A stretch of 22,082 nucleotides of DNA from Smittium culicis (GCA_001970855.1 LSSN01005513.1:1-22082); one strand, 5' to 3'. Shown: positions 1-11,112, counted from the first letter of the stretch. A program made the numbers and translations. The notes: generated from the letters alone by a model not told the origin.

Positions 1-1320
1 CACCTCGCGCATACCAGGACTACTGTTTGCCGACGATGCCGTGGTATTGGCCGAATCATCAGTTGAGCTACAAGATGCACTGAACACCATAACCGAATAG
101 TCGGACACTAGGGAAATGGTTGTGAATGCCTCCAAGTGCGGGATAATGACGATAAGCGGGGAGTTGACCGCTGATATGACCCCGCAGGGCCAAAAAGTCG
201 ACTCCACCGACCAGTACACCTACTTGGGCTATATTATGAATAGCAAATGGGACGTATCTGGGACCATCAATAACAACAAGAACAAGGTCAGGAAGGCTGT
301 ATACGCTGCCTACAGCTTCCTGAGACGGTCTGATGTGCTCACAGCATTAAAAATAAAGTTCGTCAATTCGGTCCTGATGCCGATTGGATGTTACGGTGGG
401 GAAACATTTGGCATGAGCGAAGCCAGATGCAAGCCCATACAGATGGAAATCGACAAGGCGATCCGAATGGTTGCCAAAGTCGGGAAATCAGCGGCCATGG
501 AACGTATCAGTGATGAACTGGGCATAAGCTCAGTGTTCATGCGCACCAGCACAGCCCGTGAGCGTGCATACCATAAGTGGCCAACATCAAAAACATGGAT
601 CGCCGACCTCATAAAGGCTCCGATGAAGGCCCGGATGGCCACCTGGGTGACCGGGAGCGCCCGGTGGATCAAAAAATTTTGCTCTCAAGATTCAAATGGT
701 CAGAATATCATCACGATAGTTGACCGGAAACGACGAAATAACCGGTCTGTAATCCACCGGTGGACGGTGGACAGGAAAATCGGCAAAAAAGGCAACTGGG
801 TTGACCTTCAAGCTATGTATCCGGACCTGAAGCTGGGCTTTCAGGACATTGGAAAAATGCGTATGAGCACATTCTGGACTACCCAAAGCCTGTTGAAAAT
901 GATAAACGTTGACCAAAAATTCAAAAAAAATTTGCCCCAGCAGCAATTTGTGTGTGCCTGAGACGGTCGATCACATACTTCTGAGCTGCAGCCCATGGCG
1001 AAATCACTGATCATCGAAGATCGGCCGGTTCACACCTTAGCCGATATGCTATGACGAAAATTTTTATATTTTTAATTTCAGCTAACTATGGTTGGGGACA
1101 GTTGAAATGATTTTTGCAGGGGATTAGTCTAAATAATCTTTGAGCCAGATTAGAGCTAGAACAGCCGATCAAAATTTTGATTTTGAAGCAACCAAATTTT
1201 TGAACGGCATCCGCGTGCCCAGAACACTTATACTGCACAGAATAAGTGGTTCACCAGCCCCTTGAAAGAATTCACAGTGGGTATGGAGCTGCTTGACTGA
1301 CGGAGTGGGGTTTCTTGAAA
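1..1320 (+). mobile_element. 3' end of a LINE, including its probable 3' UTR
   Basis: The retrotransposon body runs from the left window edge through the broken RT frame into roughly 300 bases of non-coding sequence that keep a mixed base composition. At about 1310-1325 the sequence turns abruptly into A/T homopolymer DNA, which I take as the 3' end of the insertion. No clean poly(A) tail or target-site duplication can be defined, because the 5' end is missing and the flank is itself full of A and T runs. The right boundary is therefore approximate. Confidence 0.6.
2..1010 (+). pseudogene. C-terminal part of a non-LTR (LINE) retrotransposon reverse transcriptase, broken
   Basis: This is the 3' end of a LINE ORF2-type reverse transcriptase; the 5' part lies outside the window. 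The frame from position 2 reads through the catalytic box FADDA (26-40), then meets an in-frame TAG at 98-100. After it, 281 codons stay open from the ATG at 116 to a TGA at 959-961. Seen there are NASKCGIM just after the stop, a YLGYIM box and a CYGGETFG stretch, all typical of the RT thumb region of jockey-like LINEs. Sliding one frame at the GTGTGTG run (949-955) opens C-V-P-E-T-V-D-H-I-L-L-S-C, the second half of the C-terminal Cys/His zinc knuckle of these proteins, up to TGA 1008-1010. So there are at least two disabling lesions. Codon usage is much richer in G/C than in the neighbouring genes. The family assignment is firm; the clade within LINEs is not resolved. Confidence 0.9.
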
Positions 1321-1765
1321 AATTAATTCTTAATTTTTTTTTAACCTTTTGAATATTTTTTTAATAGTTTTTTTTAATAATTTTAAATTATGTTTGATAA
1401 AATCTCCGATTCAAAAAAAAAACTTTATTAAAAATATTCTATTCTATTAATACCCTACAAAGGAATTATTATATACGAGTTCTAAAGATAAAAAAATTAT
1501 GCTAACTTTTATTTATTGCTCATAAAATCAAAAACATTCGCGAATTTCTGAATACTAGTTTACTTATAGATTATTGGCCAGTTTTTTCTTTGCCTTTTTT
1601 AACGATAATCTGAAAAAATTTAATAAGTAAAATATCTCATTTTATTTATTGATTTATTTTCACGCTAATTCGCTTTTTTTTTATTCTATTTTAAGAACAT
1701 TTAATCTTCATCGATTCTAAGATAAATACATCCTCCTTGCAATCCACCCGAAAAGAAATCGATAA
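1321..1765. other. AT-rich intergenic DNA upstream of the WBP11 gene
   Basis: No open frame of note lies here. The sequence is dominated by A and T runs and must hold the promoter and 5' leader of the downstream splicing-factor gene. No specific element stands out from the background. Confidence 0.6.
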
Positions 1766-4695
1766 ATGGTTAAAATTAGAGCAGGGTCAAACGTCAATCC
1801 TGCCGACAAGCAACGTAACGATATTTTTAAACACTATATTCACAAGTATATTATTTGAAAACATATATAAAATATCCAACAATGCTATCCAAGTTAAACA
1901 AAATTAATCTCGACTCATTTTTTTTATTTTTTTTTCTTTAATAATATCTATTTGATTTCATCAGGAAAGCTTGCCAGGAAAAGAGAGCTTAAAAAAGTAT
2001 TTTATTTTAAATTCGCTATATTGATTTACTTGAAAAAATCTTGTTTAATTAAAACATATACGCCTTTATATTTTTTTTAAATCCTGCTTTTTATTCTTTT
2101 ACAGCAAAAAGAAGTACGTAAACAAGTCAGAGAGGCATCTCTTTTATATAGAGATACTACAAAACTAGAAAGAGAATTAGAAAAGTACAAAAAACTAGGT
2201 AAACAAAGATCATCATTCATATTAAAAAGTACTCCTTCTAAACTCTTATTAATATACATGTATAGAGGCAGAAAATCTTCTTGATAAAAATTCAAGAATT
2301 AAATATAAGGAATTATCTGAAAAGCTAAGTGATATTGCTAAGCAACGAAAGGAAAAAGGAATTATTATTAAAAAGTTTGTTGAAATATTCTTTTTAAATT
2401 ATTATAACATCACCAATTCTTATTTAATCTATTTACACCATATTTTGTATTTTTTAATGACTTAGACAAAATGTAGATCTTGATGATGTTGGCTTTGATC
2501 CTCTAAATGCTTCTAAAGGTAACAAGGACTATTTAATGTTTTTAATTTAACAGTAATATTATAAAATTAGTTTACCTAAATACTATTTGAAGATTTCAGC
2601 GAAGAAGAAGAAGAAGATTCTTCCGATGAAAGCGATTCTGCGGACTTGGGTTTACCTGGAGGTTTGCTTACCTTTTTAACTTTTTTTGCTACTACTTTTA
2701 GTTTAGAATATTGTTTAATTATTATTATTATTATTATTTTTCGATGTTTTTGATTACATAGTTTTGGGATTAACACACGATATAGAGAATTCAACTTTTA
2801 TAAATAATGATATCTCAATTGATTCCGATGCCGATTCAAATCATGGTTTTCCACCAATGCCTGTAGGTACTCCTCCTTTCACAGAATCTGAACTATTTAT
2901 TGACGAAGAATGGCCACCATTGCCTTTAAACAAACCTCCGCCAAATATTACAAATACGTCGAAATATAAAACAAACGCTTACAATTCCAACCGACAACAG
3001 TCAGCCCACAACCACCCATCTTTCAACCAGACTCTAGCTAGCCATCACTTTAACTCAGAGCTTAATCCTCTTGGTATGGAAATGCCTTCTAATTCTAACA
3101 ATTTCCAATATATTGACAATGGTATTCCTATAAACGAGTTTAATATACACAACCAGGGTCAGCAACCTCATTTACAACCATTTTTTAACAATAACATGCT
3201 ACCACAAAATAATTTTAACCCAAATATTCCCCCACATCCACATCCACACCCACACCATCTTCCTTTTCCTCCTCACCATCTCCCTATTCTTCCTCATACT
3301 CTTCCAGTGTTCCATGAAAATTTGTCTAATGAAAATTCCCCCGATGCCAATAAAAATATTAACGATCTACAAAATAACTCCAGGCCAAAAAGATTCAATG
3401 CAAACCACTTGAACTTGGCAGATCCACTACTTTTCCCAGAACACTCCATTCAAGATATCAAAAATATCCAAGGCAACAATGCTCATCCTGATCATATAAA
3501 AGAATCAAATAAAAATCGTGATAAGGCTGATTTTACAGATTCCGATAAATCAAAAATAAACAATAGAGAGGATGTACAAAAACAGCTGGAGCAAGCTAAA
3601 GTTTTGGAGTCTGAGCCCGTATTACGCGATCTTCGCAAAGAAGCTACTAGAATGGTCCCAGCTAGATTGCGCGCCAAAATCCAACAACAGCAAAAAAAAC
3701 AAAAGGCCACGGAAGAAGATTTGCCAAACGTATCAGGGGCAAATGCTAAAAATAACATTTCTACTTCAGGTTCAGTATACAATACTTCGCAAGTTCCAAA
3801 GATGAATATTAATTCAGCTCCAGAAATATTAGCTACCCCAGATTTGCTAGTTAACAATCACATTGATATTTCTCTTGATCAGGGAGATGAAACCTCCCAA
3901 TCGCTTAATACTACATCTACGAACACACAATATCCAATCGAACAAAAAGAAAATATTTCTTCTAAAATATTTAGCAATTCTGATAATTCTGTTATGATTC
4001 AATCTTTTGATTATGGATCAGATTCAGGTTCGGAAGCTGAAGAAAATAGCTTGAATTTCAATGCATCTGTCAATAACAAAAATGCAAATACGGATACAAT
4101 ATCAGCTTTTGGAACTCAAGAGACAACCAAAAATTCCCAGATAACTAACAATTTAATTCGTAATGTTCAATCCTCAACTTCTGTACATGATACTGTAATT
4201 GCACCTAAAGTCAGCTTATCTTCTAAATTTTCCAATTTTGCAAATAAGCCTAACTCAATCCTAGGTTCACTTGGGCTCAAATTCGGTAACGTTAACGCTG
4301 CACCTTTAAATAACCATAAACTTAATATACCAGAAAGCTCGTTAGCTAAACCAAGAGAGCAAACCCAACCAATTAGCCACGATATCTCATTAAATTTAAG
4401 CAAGCAAGATGATAATAGAGCCATTAATTCCAACTTTACCCGACTTCCGACTTCTCAATCAGAACCTGGCGGTGAAAGTGCATTACAATATGCCAATAAA
4501 AATAATAACAATATAAAAGAATCTAATACCTGCGAAATGATTGGACCTGCTAGCGACTTAGATAGTTCAATCAGCGACACTAAAACTTTAAACCCAAAAA
4601 AGATCAGTAGCAGCGGTACCCAGAATAGCACTTCAAATAATGACAATGATGATGACTATGACGATTTCATCAAACAAGTTTCTGACCTCATTTAA
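1766..4695 (+). CDS. WBP11-like pre-mRNA splicing factor, seven exons
   Basis: Predicted nuclear spliceosome-associated protein of the Wbp11/SNP70 family, 779 residues. Exons: 1766-1814, 1965-1996, 2105-2198, 2266-2374, 2466-2518, 2593-2661, 2762-4695. All introns are GT-AG, 67-150 nt long, and the phases join cleanly. The joined N-terminus reads NPADKQRKLARKRELKK, then a basic-acidic helix of about 75 residues; this matches the conserved Wbp11 N-terminal domain, which has RKRELKK at the same place. An E/D/S-rich stretch comes from exon 6, followed by proline clusters (PPMPVGTPP, EEWPPLPLNKPPP) and a His/Pro block (3229-3300). Two C-terminal hallmarks are present: LRKEATRMVPARLR near residue 423-436 (human: ITRFVPTALR) and a terminal DDDYDDFIKQVSDLI (human ends DDVYEAFMKEMEGLL). 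The middle is Asn/Ser-rich and probably disordered. The exon 6 donor could instead be at 2650. The start is the first ATG that fits the family. Confidence 0.85.
2718..2738 (+). repeat. (ATT)7 microsatellite in WBP11 intron 6
   Basis: Seven perfect ATT units lie inside the last intron of the WBP11-like gene, about 23 bases before its acceptor AG at 2760-2761. The run forms part of the T-rich stretch ahead of the acceptor and could vary in length between strains. Confidence 0.8.
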
Positions 4696-5024
4696 TAAAA
4701 AAAAACAAAAAAAAAATTTTTATTGCCTTTTCTTTCAGCATGTATATTTATTAACTTGAAAAAAATTGCATCGTAAATAAAATATTTTTTTAATTTGTCT
4801 TTTTTTTTCCAATTGGTAATTTAAAATCTATTAAACTCTATATTTATAAGTATAAAATGAAAATATTCAATATAAAAAGATTATTTATAAGAAAACAGGC
4901 AGTTTAGATATACAAGCGTAAACAATTTAACCAAGGGGTATACTTTTTTTTTTATGTATTATTATTAATGTGGATTCCATACTTTTATATCATATAGAAT
5001 AAATGTTTTAGTCGTAGTGAGAAT
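4696..5024. other. Region between converging genes, left part
   Basis: This is the 3' flank of the WBP11-like gene. AATAAA overlaps the stop codon at 4694-4699 and is followed by A runs, and a further AATAAA lies near 4777; either could serve in 3' end formation. No coding signal is seen. Confidence 0.5.
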
Positions 5025-5220
5025 TTAACCCTTTTCAGTTCAACAATATTTAAAAAAATGAATGTATGATCATCCTGTAATTTATAAGTTTCCCTATTAT
5101 TTGTTGCTATTCTTCAATATGCCAATTTTTATATGTGTCTCGGATTTATATTATTATTATTGAGTGAATTTGACTATGTTTGGTAGATCAAAAACAGTCT
5201 ACCGCCACGATAAGGGTTAT
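5025..5220 (+). mobile_element. piggyBac-like MITE, copy 1
   Basis: The element starts TTAA-CCCTTTTCAG at 5025 and ends AAGGG-TTAT at 5220, 188 bases between the flanking tetranucleotides. The right end carries the family signature CAAAAACAGTCTACCGCC, shared almost letter for letter with copy 3 (other strand) and, more diverged, with copies 2 and 4. TTAA target sites and CCC-starting termini are the hallmark of piggyBac elements. It has no coding capacity. The right-hand TTAA has mutated to TTAT. It sits between the 3' ends of the WBP11-like and NSF genes. Confidence 0.75.
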
Positions 5221-5379
5221 TAAGGAAAAAAATAATAATGATGGGAAAATTTTAGATGGTATAGCAATTGAATTAAGAAAAGGAAAATATAAAGCGAGAA
5301 TTTTAATATGAGAAAAAAAGAAAAATAAGAGGTGAATATTGGAGCAAGAAAAAAAAGAAAAAGAAAAGAACTGTAAAGT
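5221..5379. other. Purine-rich 3' flank of the NSF gene
   Basis: A strongly strand-biased purine tract (about 5270-5370, mostly A and G on the + strand) lies directly downstream of the NSF stop codon. In the NSF transcript it would read as a pyrimidine-rich 3' UTR or termination region. Confidence 0.45.
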
Positions 5380-8179
5380 TTAAATATACTCAGAAATTAG
5401 ACTAATAAAGCGGTTCTTTGCGTCATTATCTTGGCGAGAGGTTTCCATAATAATGAGCAGCTTTTTAATGCCGATTTTAAGGCCACTTGGTCTCAAGACG
5501 TTATTATCGTATAATCCTTGTTCGATTTTAGACATTTGAGCTTGGTTGCTCGATTCAATTGATTCGGAAAGTAAACTGATGACATCTGCGCGAACGCTGC
5601 TATTAAATAGTTCAAAGTAGTTTAGAACAAAGTCGACACTGGTCAATTCATCGATCATTGGTATTCTTAAATCGGCATCAAAAGCGTCATTTAAACCCAA
5701 TTCTGCCATTATATGCTTTTGACTTGTAGTTGCAAGAACTAATAATCGATGGCCTTTAGGGGGCTGTTTGCCTAAAAGTACGATGAGTGTTTGCAAGATT
5801 GGATTGCTGAATCTTGGACCAATTGGAACCCACTCAATAAGTCTTTCGATGTCATCGATCATAATAACACTAATTGGTGATTTATATGAGTCAGTGAAAA
5901 CTTTATTAAGTTCGTTAATTTTCGAGGATTCTGAGTAACCAACCATTCCATCAGGGCTAATTAACTTGCAGAATGGGAACTCGCTACTAATTGCCAGAGT
6001 GGCAGCAAGGGCAGTTTTTCCACTTCCTGATTCTCCATGTAGTAATACGCTGATAAGAGGACTTTGTTCGCTCTTTCGCACTTGATCAATGTACAGTTTT
6101 CCATCCTCAAGAATTTTCTATAAAAATTTTTAAAAAATAAAAAAAAAGTTGGCTCAACTATTATAGAGTTGTAAAAATTTGAGATGAAAAAGCTAAAAAT
6201 ATAAAGAAAAAAATAATGAGTTGGTTTTAGCCTTACGTTAACATTAGGGGAGAATGGAATGCTGTGATTTCTGATACATCTTGATAACTCTTCTTCAGAT
6301 GCACCAAAAGCAGGTTTTACTTCAGTTAAGGCCCCTAAAAAGTCATCACGGGTTACTTCAAGCTTGCTTATATCAGCTTGAACGCCCGCAATAGTACCAA
6401 CTTTTATATGTCGATTGAATGCAAATGAGGATGCAGACTTAATCAAACCTAAATTTAAAAAAAATTGTTAGAAATTAGTAATTAAAAAAAATGAGAATCA
6501 GTTGGAATATGAAAATATAAAAATCAAAGATGGCTTATTCGTTATTAGCGACAGATAATATAGCATATGAAAATGCATATGTATTGTAAAAAATATATCG
6601 AAAACGTACCTGCAATCTCAGCACCACTAAAGTTTCTTGTTAAAGTTGCAAGTTCGTGCAAATCAACATCGGCGTGTAAGATGTTGTTTTCTCGCATTTT
6701 CATAGTGTGGATTCCTAAAATTTGCAAGCGGCCATTTTCATCAGGTAAACCAACTTCAATGTGAACTTCTAAACGGCCCGGGCGGGTTAGGGCTTCATCG
6801 ATTAAATCCTTACGATTAGTCATACCAATCAAAAGGATGTTATTTAGCTGATCAACACCATCCATTTTAGAGAGCAGCTGGTTAACAACAGAATCACCAA
6901 CTCCAGTACTGTCACTGCGAGCGCCACGTTGTTTACATATAGCGTCAAGTTCGTCAAAAATAATAATGTGGAGTTGACTGTCGTCACCTTTTTCGCGGTA
7001 TTCTTGCTCAGCAGGTCCGAATAATTTTCTTATATTTTCTTCAGATTGACCAACATATTTGTTTAAAATTTCAGGGCCATTAACTACAATCGGTTCGACA
7101 GAGTTCAACATCTTCCCGATTTGCCTGGCCATTAAAGTTTTACCAGTACCGGGGGGGCCAAATAGCAAAATTCCTTTTACATGCTGGATACCAAGTTTGT
7201 CAATAAGGTCAGGTGGGAAAATTCTGGAGGCGAAAGCACGTCTGAAAATATTACTAAATTCTGAATCTAAGCCACCAATACCCATATCTTCAAACTTGAA
7301 GTCAGGTTGGACGATTCTGTTAGCAGGACGGGACCTGTTATTTCCTTTAAGTTGAATGTTAGACTGGGGGCCTTTGATGAAGCTGATAACAGTTTGTGGC
7401 AGAAGTATGCCAAAATTTTTCTGTTTTATATTTTCAATGTTATTCTCAACTTTATCCAAAGAAACAACGTTGATATTAGTAACCGTTCCTTTAATATTCA
7501 AACCTCGAAAATCGAATACAAAAATCTAAGCGCAAGATTTCAAATTAGTGAAAAATAAATAGATTGAAATAGATATAAAAAAATATTTCCTAAAATAAGT
7601 AATTTATGCATGGGAAATTAAGACGCGAGTTATGTTGTATATATATATACTAATAGGGGTAAAAATAGGATAAATTACCTGTTCATTCATGAAAATTTGC
7701 TCTGAGAAAGTTTTTGTGATAACATTTGAGAGCTCGATGACGTCAAAAATATCCTTGACTTCCTGAGCCCTGTTGAAGAAAGATACTTCAATCTCCATAC
7801 TCGACAAGTATACATCCTTTCCGTTTTTATAGGGATCAAAAGGTTGGGCGTAAATTTCTTGGTTCAAGGAGAGTCTAGCCCAGGTTCGATGAATCCTGGA
7901 AGGGCCGATAAGCCCAGATGCGAGATCGTTTGAAGGAGCTATGTTGAATATGAAGTCTTCAAAGATTAGGTATTTTGTTGATGAGTCGAAGTCTCTTGAA
8001 CTGACTGCTACGAGGTTTTTGAAGGCAAATTCATTGTTGGGACAGTTAGTTACGCGTAACATTGATGGGCCCATATTTAAGTTATCAAAATTCATTTGGC
8101 TGTGTGGGCTGCGTTCATTTTTACCAAACTCGCCAGTTGATACTATTCTATTATAGCCAGAGTTGAAATTCATTGCCAT
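5380..8179 (-). CDS. SEC18: NSF/Sec18 vesicle-fusion AAA+ ATPase, four exons
   Basis: Cytosolic hexameric ATPase that, with alpha-SNAP/Sec17, takes apart SNARE complexes after membrane fusion. Exons in transcript order: 8179-7679, 7525-6610, 6448-6237, 6117-5380; introns are 153, 161 and 119 nt, GT-AG, and phases fit to give 788 residues (yeast 758). The N domain holds [11 protein letters not shown] (43-53), [10 protein letters not shown] and IFVFDFRG across the first junction. D1: GPPGTGKT 290-297, Walker B IIIFDE 354-359, sensor MTN 402-404, arginine finger motif RPGR 415-418. The D1-D2 link [20 protein letters not shown] is split by intron 2. D2: GESGSGKT 571-578, IMIDDIE 628-634, [10 protein letters not shown]. 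All catalytic motifs are intact. An upstream TTG reading exists, but the ATGs at 8179 and 8173 are the only real starts in frame ahead of the N domain. The gene converges with the WBP11-like gene and lies downstream, on the same strand, of the PIN-domain gene. Confidence 0.97.
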
Positions 8180-8973
8180 AAAAAACAAATAATTCAAAAT
8201 AATGGGATTTTTTTAGACCCTTATAGTTGTTTCTTTTAAATGCCTAATAGCTAGCTTCAAAAGTTTTACTTTTATTTAATGGCAAGAATGGAAATCCTTA
8301 TTTGATTGAAGTTGCGAATCTAAAAGAGAATAGTGCTTCAAATAAAAAAAAAGCTATTATTAGTCGTAATTCTGTGAACAATGTTTTATATGATATAAAA
8401 AGAAATTGGGAATTTTAAATGTGTCTATATTATATACAAATTTCAGGTTTTATGTGAATTTATTTTATTTTGGGTTATGAATATTTTAAGCTAAAAGCTA
8501 TAAATGCTGAAAAGAAATCTCATAAAAACAAAAAACCGACTATAGCTGCGTTTATTGGATAAACTAAGCCTACTCAATAAATAGTAGGATATGTATATCC
8601 AATAGTAATTAGAGCTGTGTTTTAGAGTCAGAGTTATATATTATAATTGGACTGAACAGCAGAATCACACTAAAGTATTGTAATTCTATTCGCTAGATTT
8701 TAATGAGTATAATGTAGACTTGGTTTTCTAAGCCATTTTTTAAGCGCTTTCTAAACAATTTCAATAGCAATTTATAACAAATATTACAATGCAAGATAAT
8801 ACATAAAATATAAAAACGTTGAAAATAAATTAATATTTCAATATTGTCATTTGAAAGGGCTAAATTTGCAACAAAATTACACTACAGGTAGATAGGGAAC
8901 AGAAAAAATAAAAATACCGTACGCTATAAAAAAATCTAGTTCACTATTAAATCTAAAATAAATTAAAATCGCA
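8180..8973. other. Intergenic DNA: NSF promoter side and PIN gene 3' flank
   Basis: About 800 bases between two minus-strand genes. It must contain the NSF promoter and leader and the terminator of the PIN-domain gene. I see only A/T-rich sequence with short homopolymers, no open frame, and no repeat that recurs elsewhere in the window. Confidence 0.5.
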
Positions 8974-11112
8974 TTATAAACGAATATAGTCTGACCTAGG
9001 GAAACTAACAACTTTAAAATAATTTATAGGCGGGTAGTAAGAGATTCTTTGCTTTTTAACATCTATTGACTCTTTTCCAATATCATTTGGGTCTCGTTTT
9101 CGTTTCAAGTACAGTCTTTTCACTTGGGTATGAGAGGATTTTTCAGAAATAATTTCGTGGTTATTATTAGCAGGCCTTTTTTTAGACCCTAGTTCATCGA
9201 CAAGGTCAGAAACATAATCTTTTAGAATGGATTTCAAAGTATTAGACATAGGTCTACCCAATATCTTTTCGATTTCTGACTTTGCAATAACACTACGATC
9301 TTCAGAAAATTCAATATCTAATTTACTACCAGTTTTATTCCCTTTTTTCTTTCCTGCTTTAGAAGGTTTATTTTCTGTTGAAACATTCTTTAAAGGTTTT
9401 GGCTCTAAATTAGACTCACTTCCATCAACTGGAGTATTTACAGGGTTCTTTTTTTTTTTCTTTTTAGCCTTTTTAGTAGCTAAGGTTTCAACTGCAGGCG
9501 AATTAGCATCAGATGAAACTGAATTAGTCTCTTTCGCCTTATTAACAATATCGCTTTTAGGAGTAGGCTTAGGGGTTCCAGCAGATTTAGAATTGATAGA
9601 AGTATCTAAGAGAGTATCTTTACCTTTGCCAATACTGTTATTCTTAATGTTAGATCGATTATTTGGGCTTTCTGTCTGGTTTAATATTTTTGCATCTAAT
9701 GATTGAGACTTTTTCAACTGTACTATAGACTTTTTACTAGGATTTTTCGAAGGTTGTTCGGGAACGCAGTTTTTCTTTTTATTGAGATTTGTTAGGTGAT
9801 CATCAGATACTGAATTTTTGGGAGTATTATAAGCTATCAAATTTTTTTCAGGATCGGAATATTTAGACTTATTGATGTTTTTTTCATCAAGAATAATCGA
9901 ATCGGGTAAAGTATCACTTATTAAAAATTGTTCATCATGATTATCTAGCGGTGTATCAGAATTAGATTTTTTTTTATTATTGGCAGCATTTTTAGGCTTT
10001 ATGTTGGCTATCTTCCTAGGTGTTTTTGAAATTTCATAGTTAAGTTCATTGTTAGACATTTCAATGTCTGAGTCTATATTTGCCATCTGCGGCTGTGGTT
10101 TCAAGTCCAAACTAGTATCAAACTCATCAGAAATATTTGTACGTTTTTTGGAACCAGAAGACAATTTCGCCTTTTTTTCCATAATATCAGCGTATGTATT
10201 CCCAGAGCTAATAGGTATAGAGTCTTCGGCGTTTAAATCAGCAATGTAAACTGAATCATAAGCAAATTTACGTTTGGATTTTTTGCTAGAGGTATTACTA
10301 GCCGTTGGGGTTCGAGGCTGGGTTTTCGGTGAATCAAAAAATACAGGCTCTATTAAATCAGTTTTGCTTAAATCTGGAATTTGGAATGTTTTACCGACGT
10401 TTTTAATTTTTTCTTTGTTGATTACATTAGGGCTATTTAGTGCTAGTTCAATGGCTTCATCATTAAGGGCAGAAAAGTTTTTTTCTACAAATTCCAAGAA
10501 CTGTAAGCCAGTCCCAGGAAATTTTCCAATGACTGAAATCTCGTGAACACGAGCTTTTAACTGTAAGTTTTTATCAAATGTGAGCAGACCAACTTTATGC
10601 CTTTTTTTCATAGAAAAGTATCTACAGCAATCTAAAATCATGTTGTCGTTATTTTGTGAATCTCCAGATAAGGTCTCTTCAAGCTTCTGGCAGCGAAGGA
10701 CCACTTTCTTTCCCTTTGTCAAGCATTCATCGAAAGATTCCAAAGGAACGTATCCTGGAATTCCTAAGTTCTTATCATTGAATGAATTACCGTCGTTTGT
10801 ACCTAGACAATCTAGTAAAAAATGAATTGCTTTTTTAGCAGATAGTGACAAGTTACTTGCCTTTTCTATTTCTGCCTTACGCAAACTTTCTTCTGAAGCA
10901 TGCTTTTTTTTAACTCGCTGGACTGCAAATTTGTTTAGATTGTCTAATTCGCCTAGAACTACAAATGGAACTATGATAAGTGTGTTATATTTGGGATTAG
11001 AAGTAGCAGCTTTATAAACAGTTTTTAAAAAGTCTAGATATTCGATCAAGTAGTTAGTATCTAACACCAGAGTTGTAATTTGGCTAGACTCTTCATCTTG
11101 ATTACTAATCAT
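8974..11112 (-). CDS. PIN-domain endoribonuclease, probably Swt1-like, with long basic tail
   Basis: A single uninterrupted frame of 712 codons. Residues 12-215 form a PIN (PIN_4) nuclease domain: VLDTNYLIEYL carries the first acidic residue D18, VPFVVLGELDNL carries E55 and D57, NNDNMILDCC gives D156 and D161, and LLTFDKNL gives D180. This is the full acidic set expected for metal-dependent RNA cleavage. The LDTN-ELDxL-TFDKNL pattern is that of Swt1, a nuclear RNA quality-control endonuclease acting at the pore and on transcripts; SMG6-type PIN proteins share it. From about residue 220 the protein is low-complexity: Ser, Asn, Lys, Asp and Thr with repeated KKK clusters, probably disordered and nuclear. 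A short helical block near residues 615-645 (SEIEKILGRPMSNTLKSIL) breaks it. Yeast Swt1 is shorter and its PIN is not at the extreme N-terminus, so orthology is likely but not proven. The start is the first ATG. Confidence 0.7.
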   Translation of the reverse strand: MISNQDEESSQITTLVLDTNYLIEYLDFLKTVYKAATSNPKYNTLIIVPFVVLGELDNLNKFAVQRVKKKHASEESLRKAEIEKASNLSLSAKKAIHFLLDCLGTNDGNSFNDKNLGIPGYVPLESFDECLTKGKKVVLRCQKLEETLSGDSQNNDNMILDCCRYFSMKKRHKVGLLTFDKNLQLKARVHEISVIGKFPGTGLQFLEFVEKNFSALNDEAIELALNSPNVINKEKIKNVGKTFQIPDLSKTDLIEPVFFDSPKTQPRTPTASNTSSKKSKRKFAYDSVYIADLNAEDSIPISSGNTYADIMEKKAKLSSGSKKRTNISDEFDTSLDLKPQPQMANIDSDIEMSNNELNYEISKTPRKIANIKPKNAANNKKKSNSDTPLDNHDEQFLISDTLPDSIILDEKNINKSKYSDPEKNLIAYNTPKNSVSDDHLTNLNKKKNCVPEQPSKNPSKKSIVQLKKSQSLDAKILNQTESPNNRSNIKNNSIGKGKDTLLDTSINSKSAGTPKPTPKSDIVNKAKETNSVSSDANSPAVETLATKKAKKKKKKNPVNTPVDGSESNLEPKPLKNVSTENKPSKAGKKKGNKTGSKLDIEFSEDRSVIAKSEIEKILGRPMSNTLKSILKDYVSDLVDELGSKKRPANNNHEIISEKSSHTQVKRLYLKRKRDPNDIGKESIDVKKQRISYYPPINYFKVVSFPRSDYIRL

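Noticed and set aside
391..946. Two minus-strand frames of 93 and 84 codons
   Set aside because: Both are antisense to the reverse transcriptase frame and carry no motif.
3492..3857. 121-codon minus-strand frame
   Set aside because: It lies wholly inside exon 7 of the WBP11-like gene and has no domain of its own.
8850..8866. TGAAAGGGCTAAAT resembling a MITE right end
   Set aside because: No matching left end 188 bases upstream and no internal MITE blocks.
9227..9706. 159-codon plus-strand frame rich in Phe and Leu
   Set aside because: It is the complement of the Lys-rich tail of the PIN-domain protein; Lys codons read backwards as Phe and Leu.
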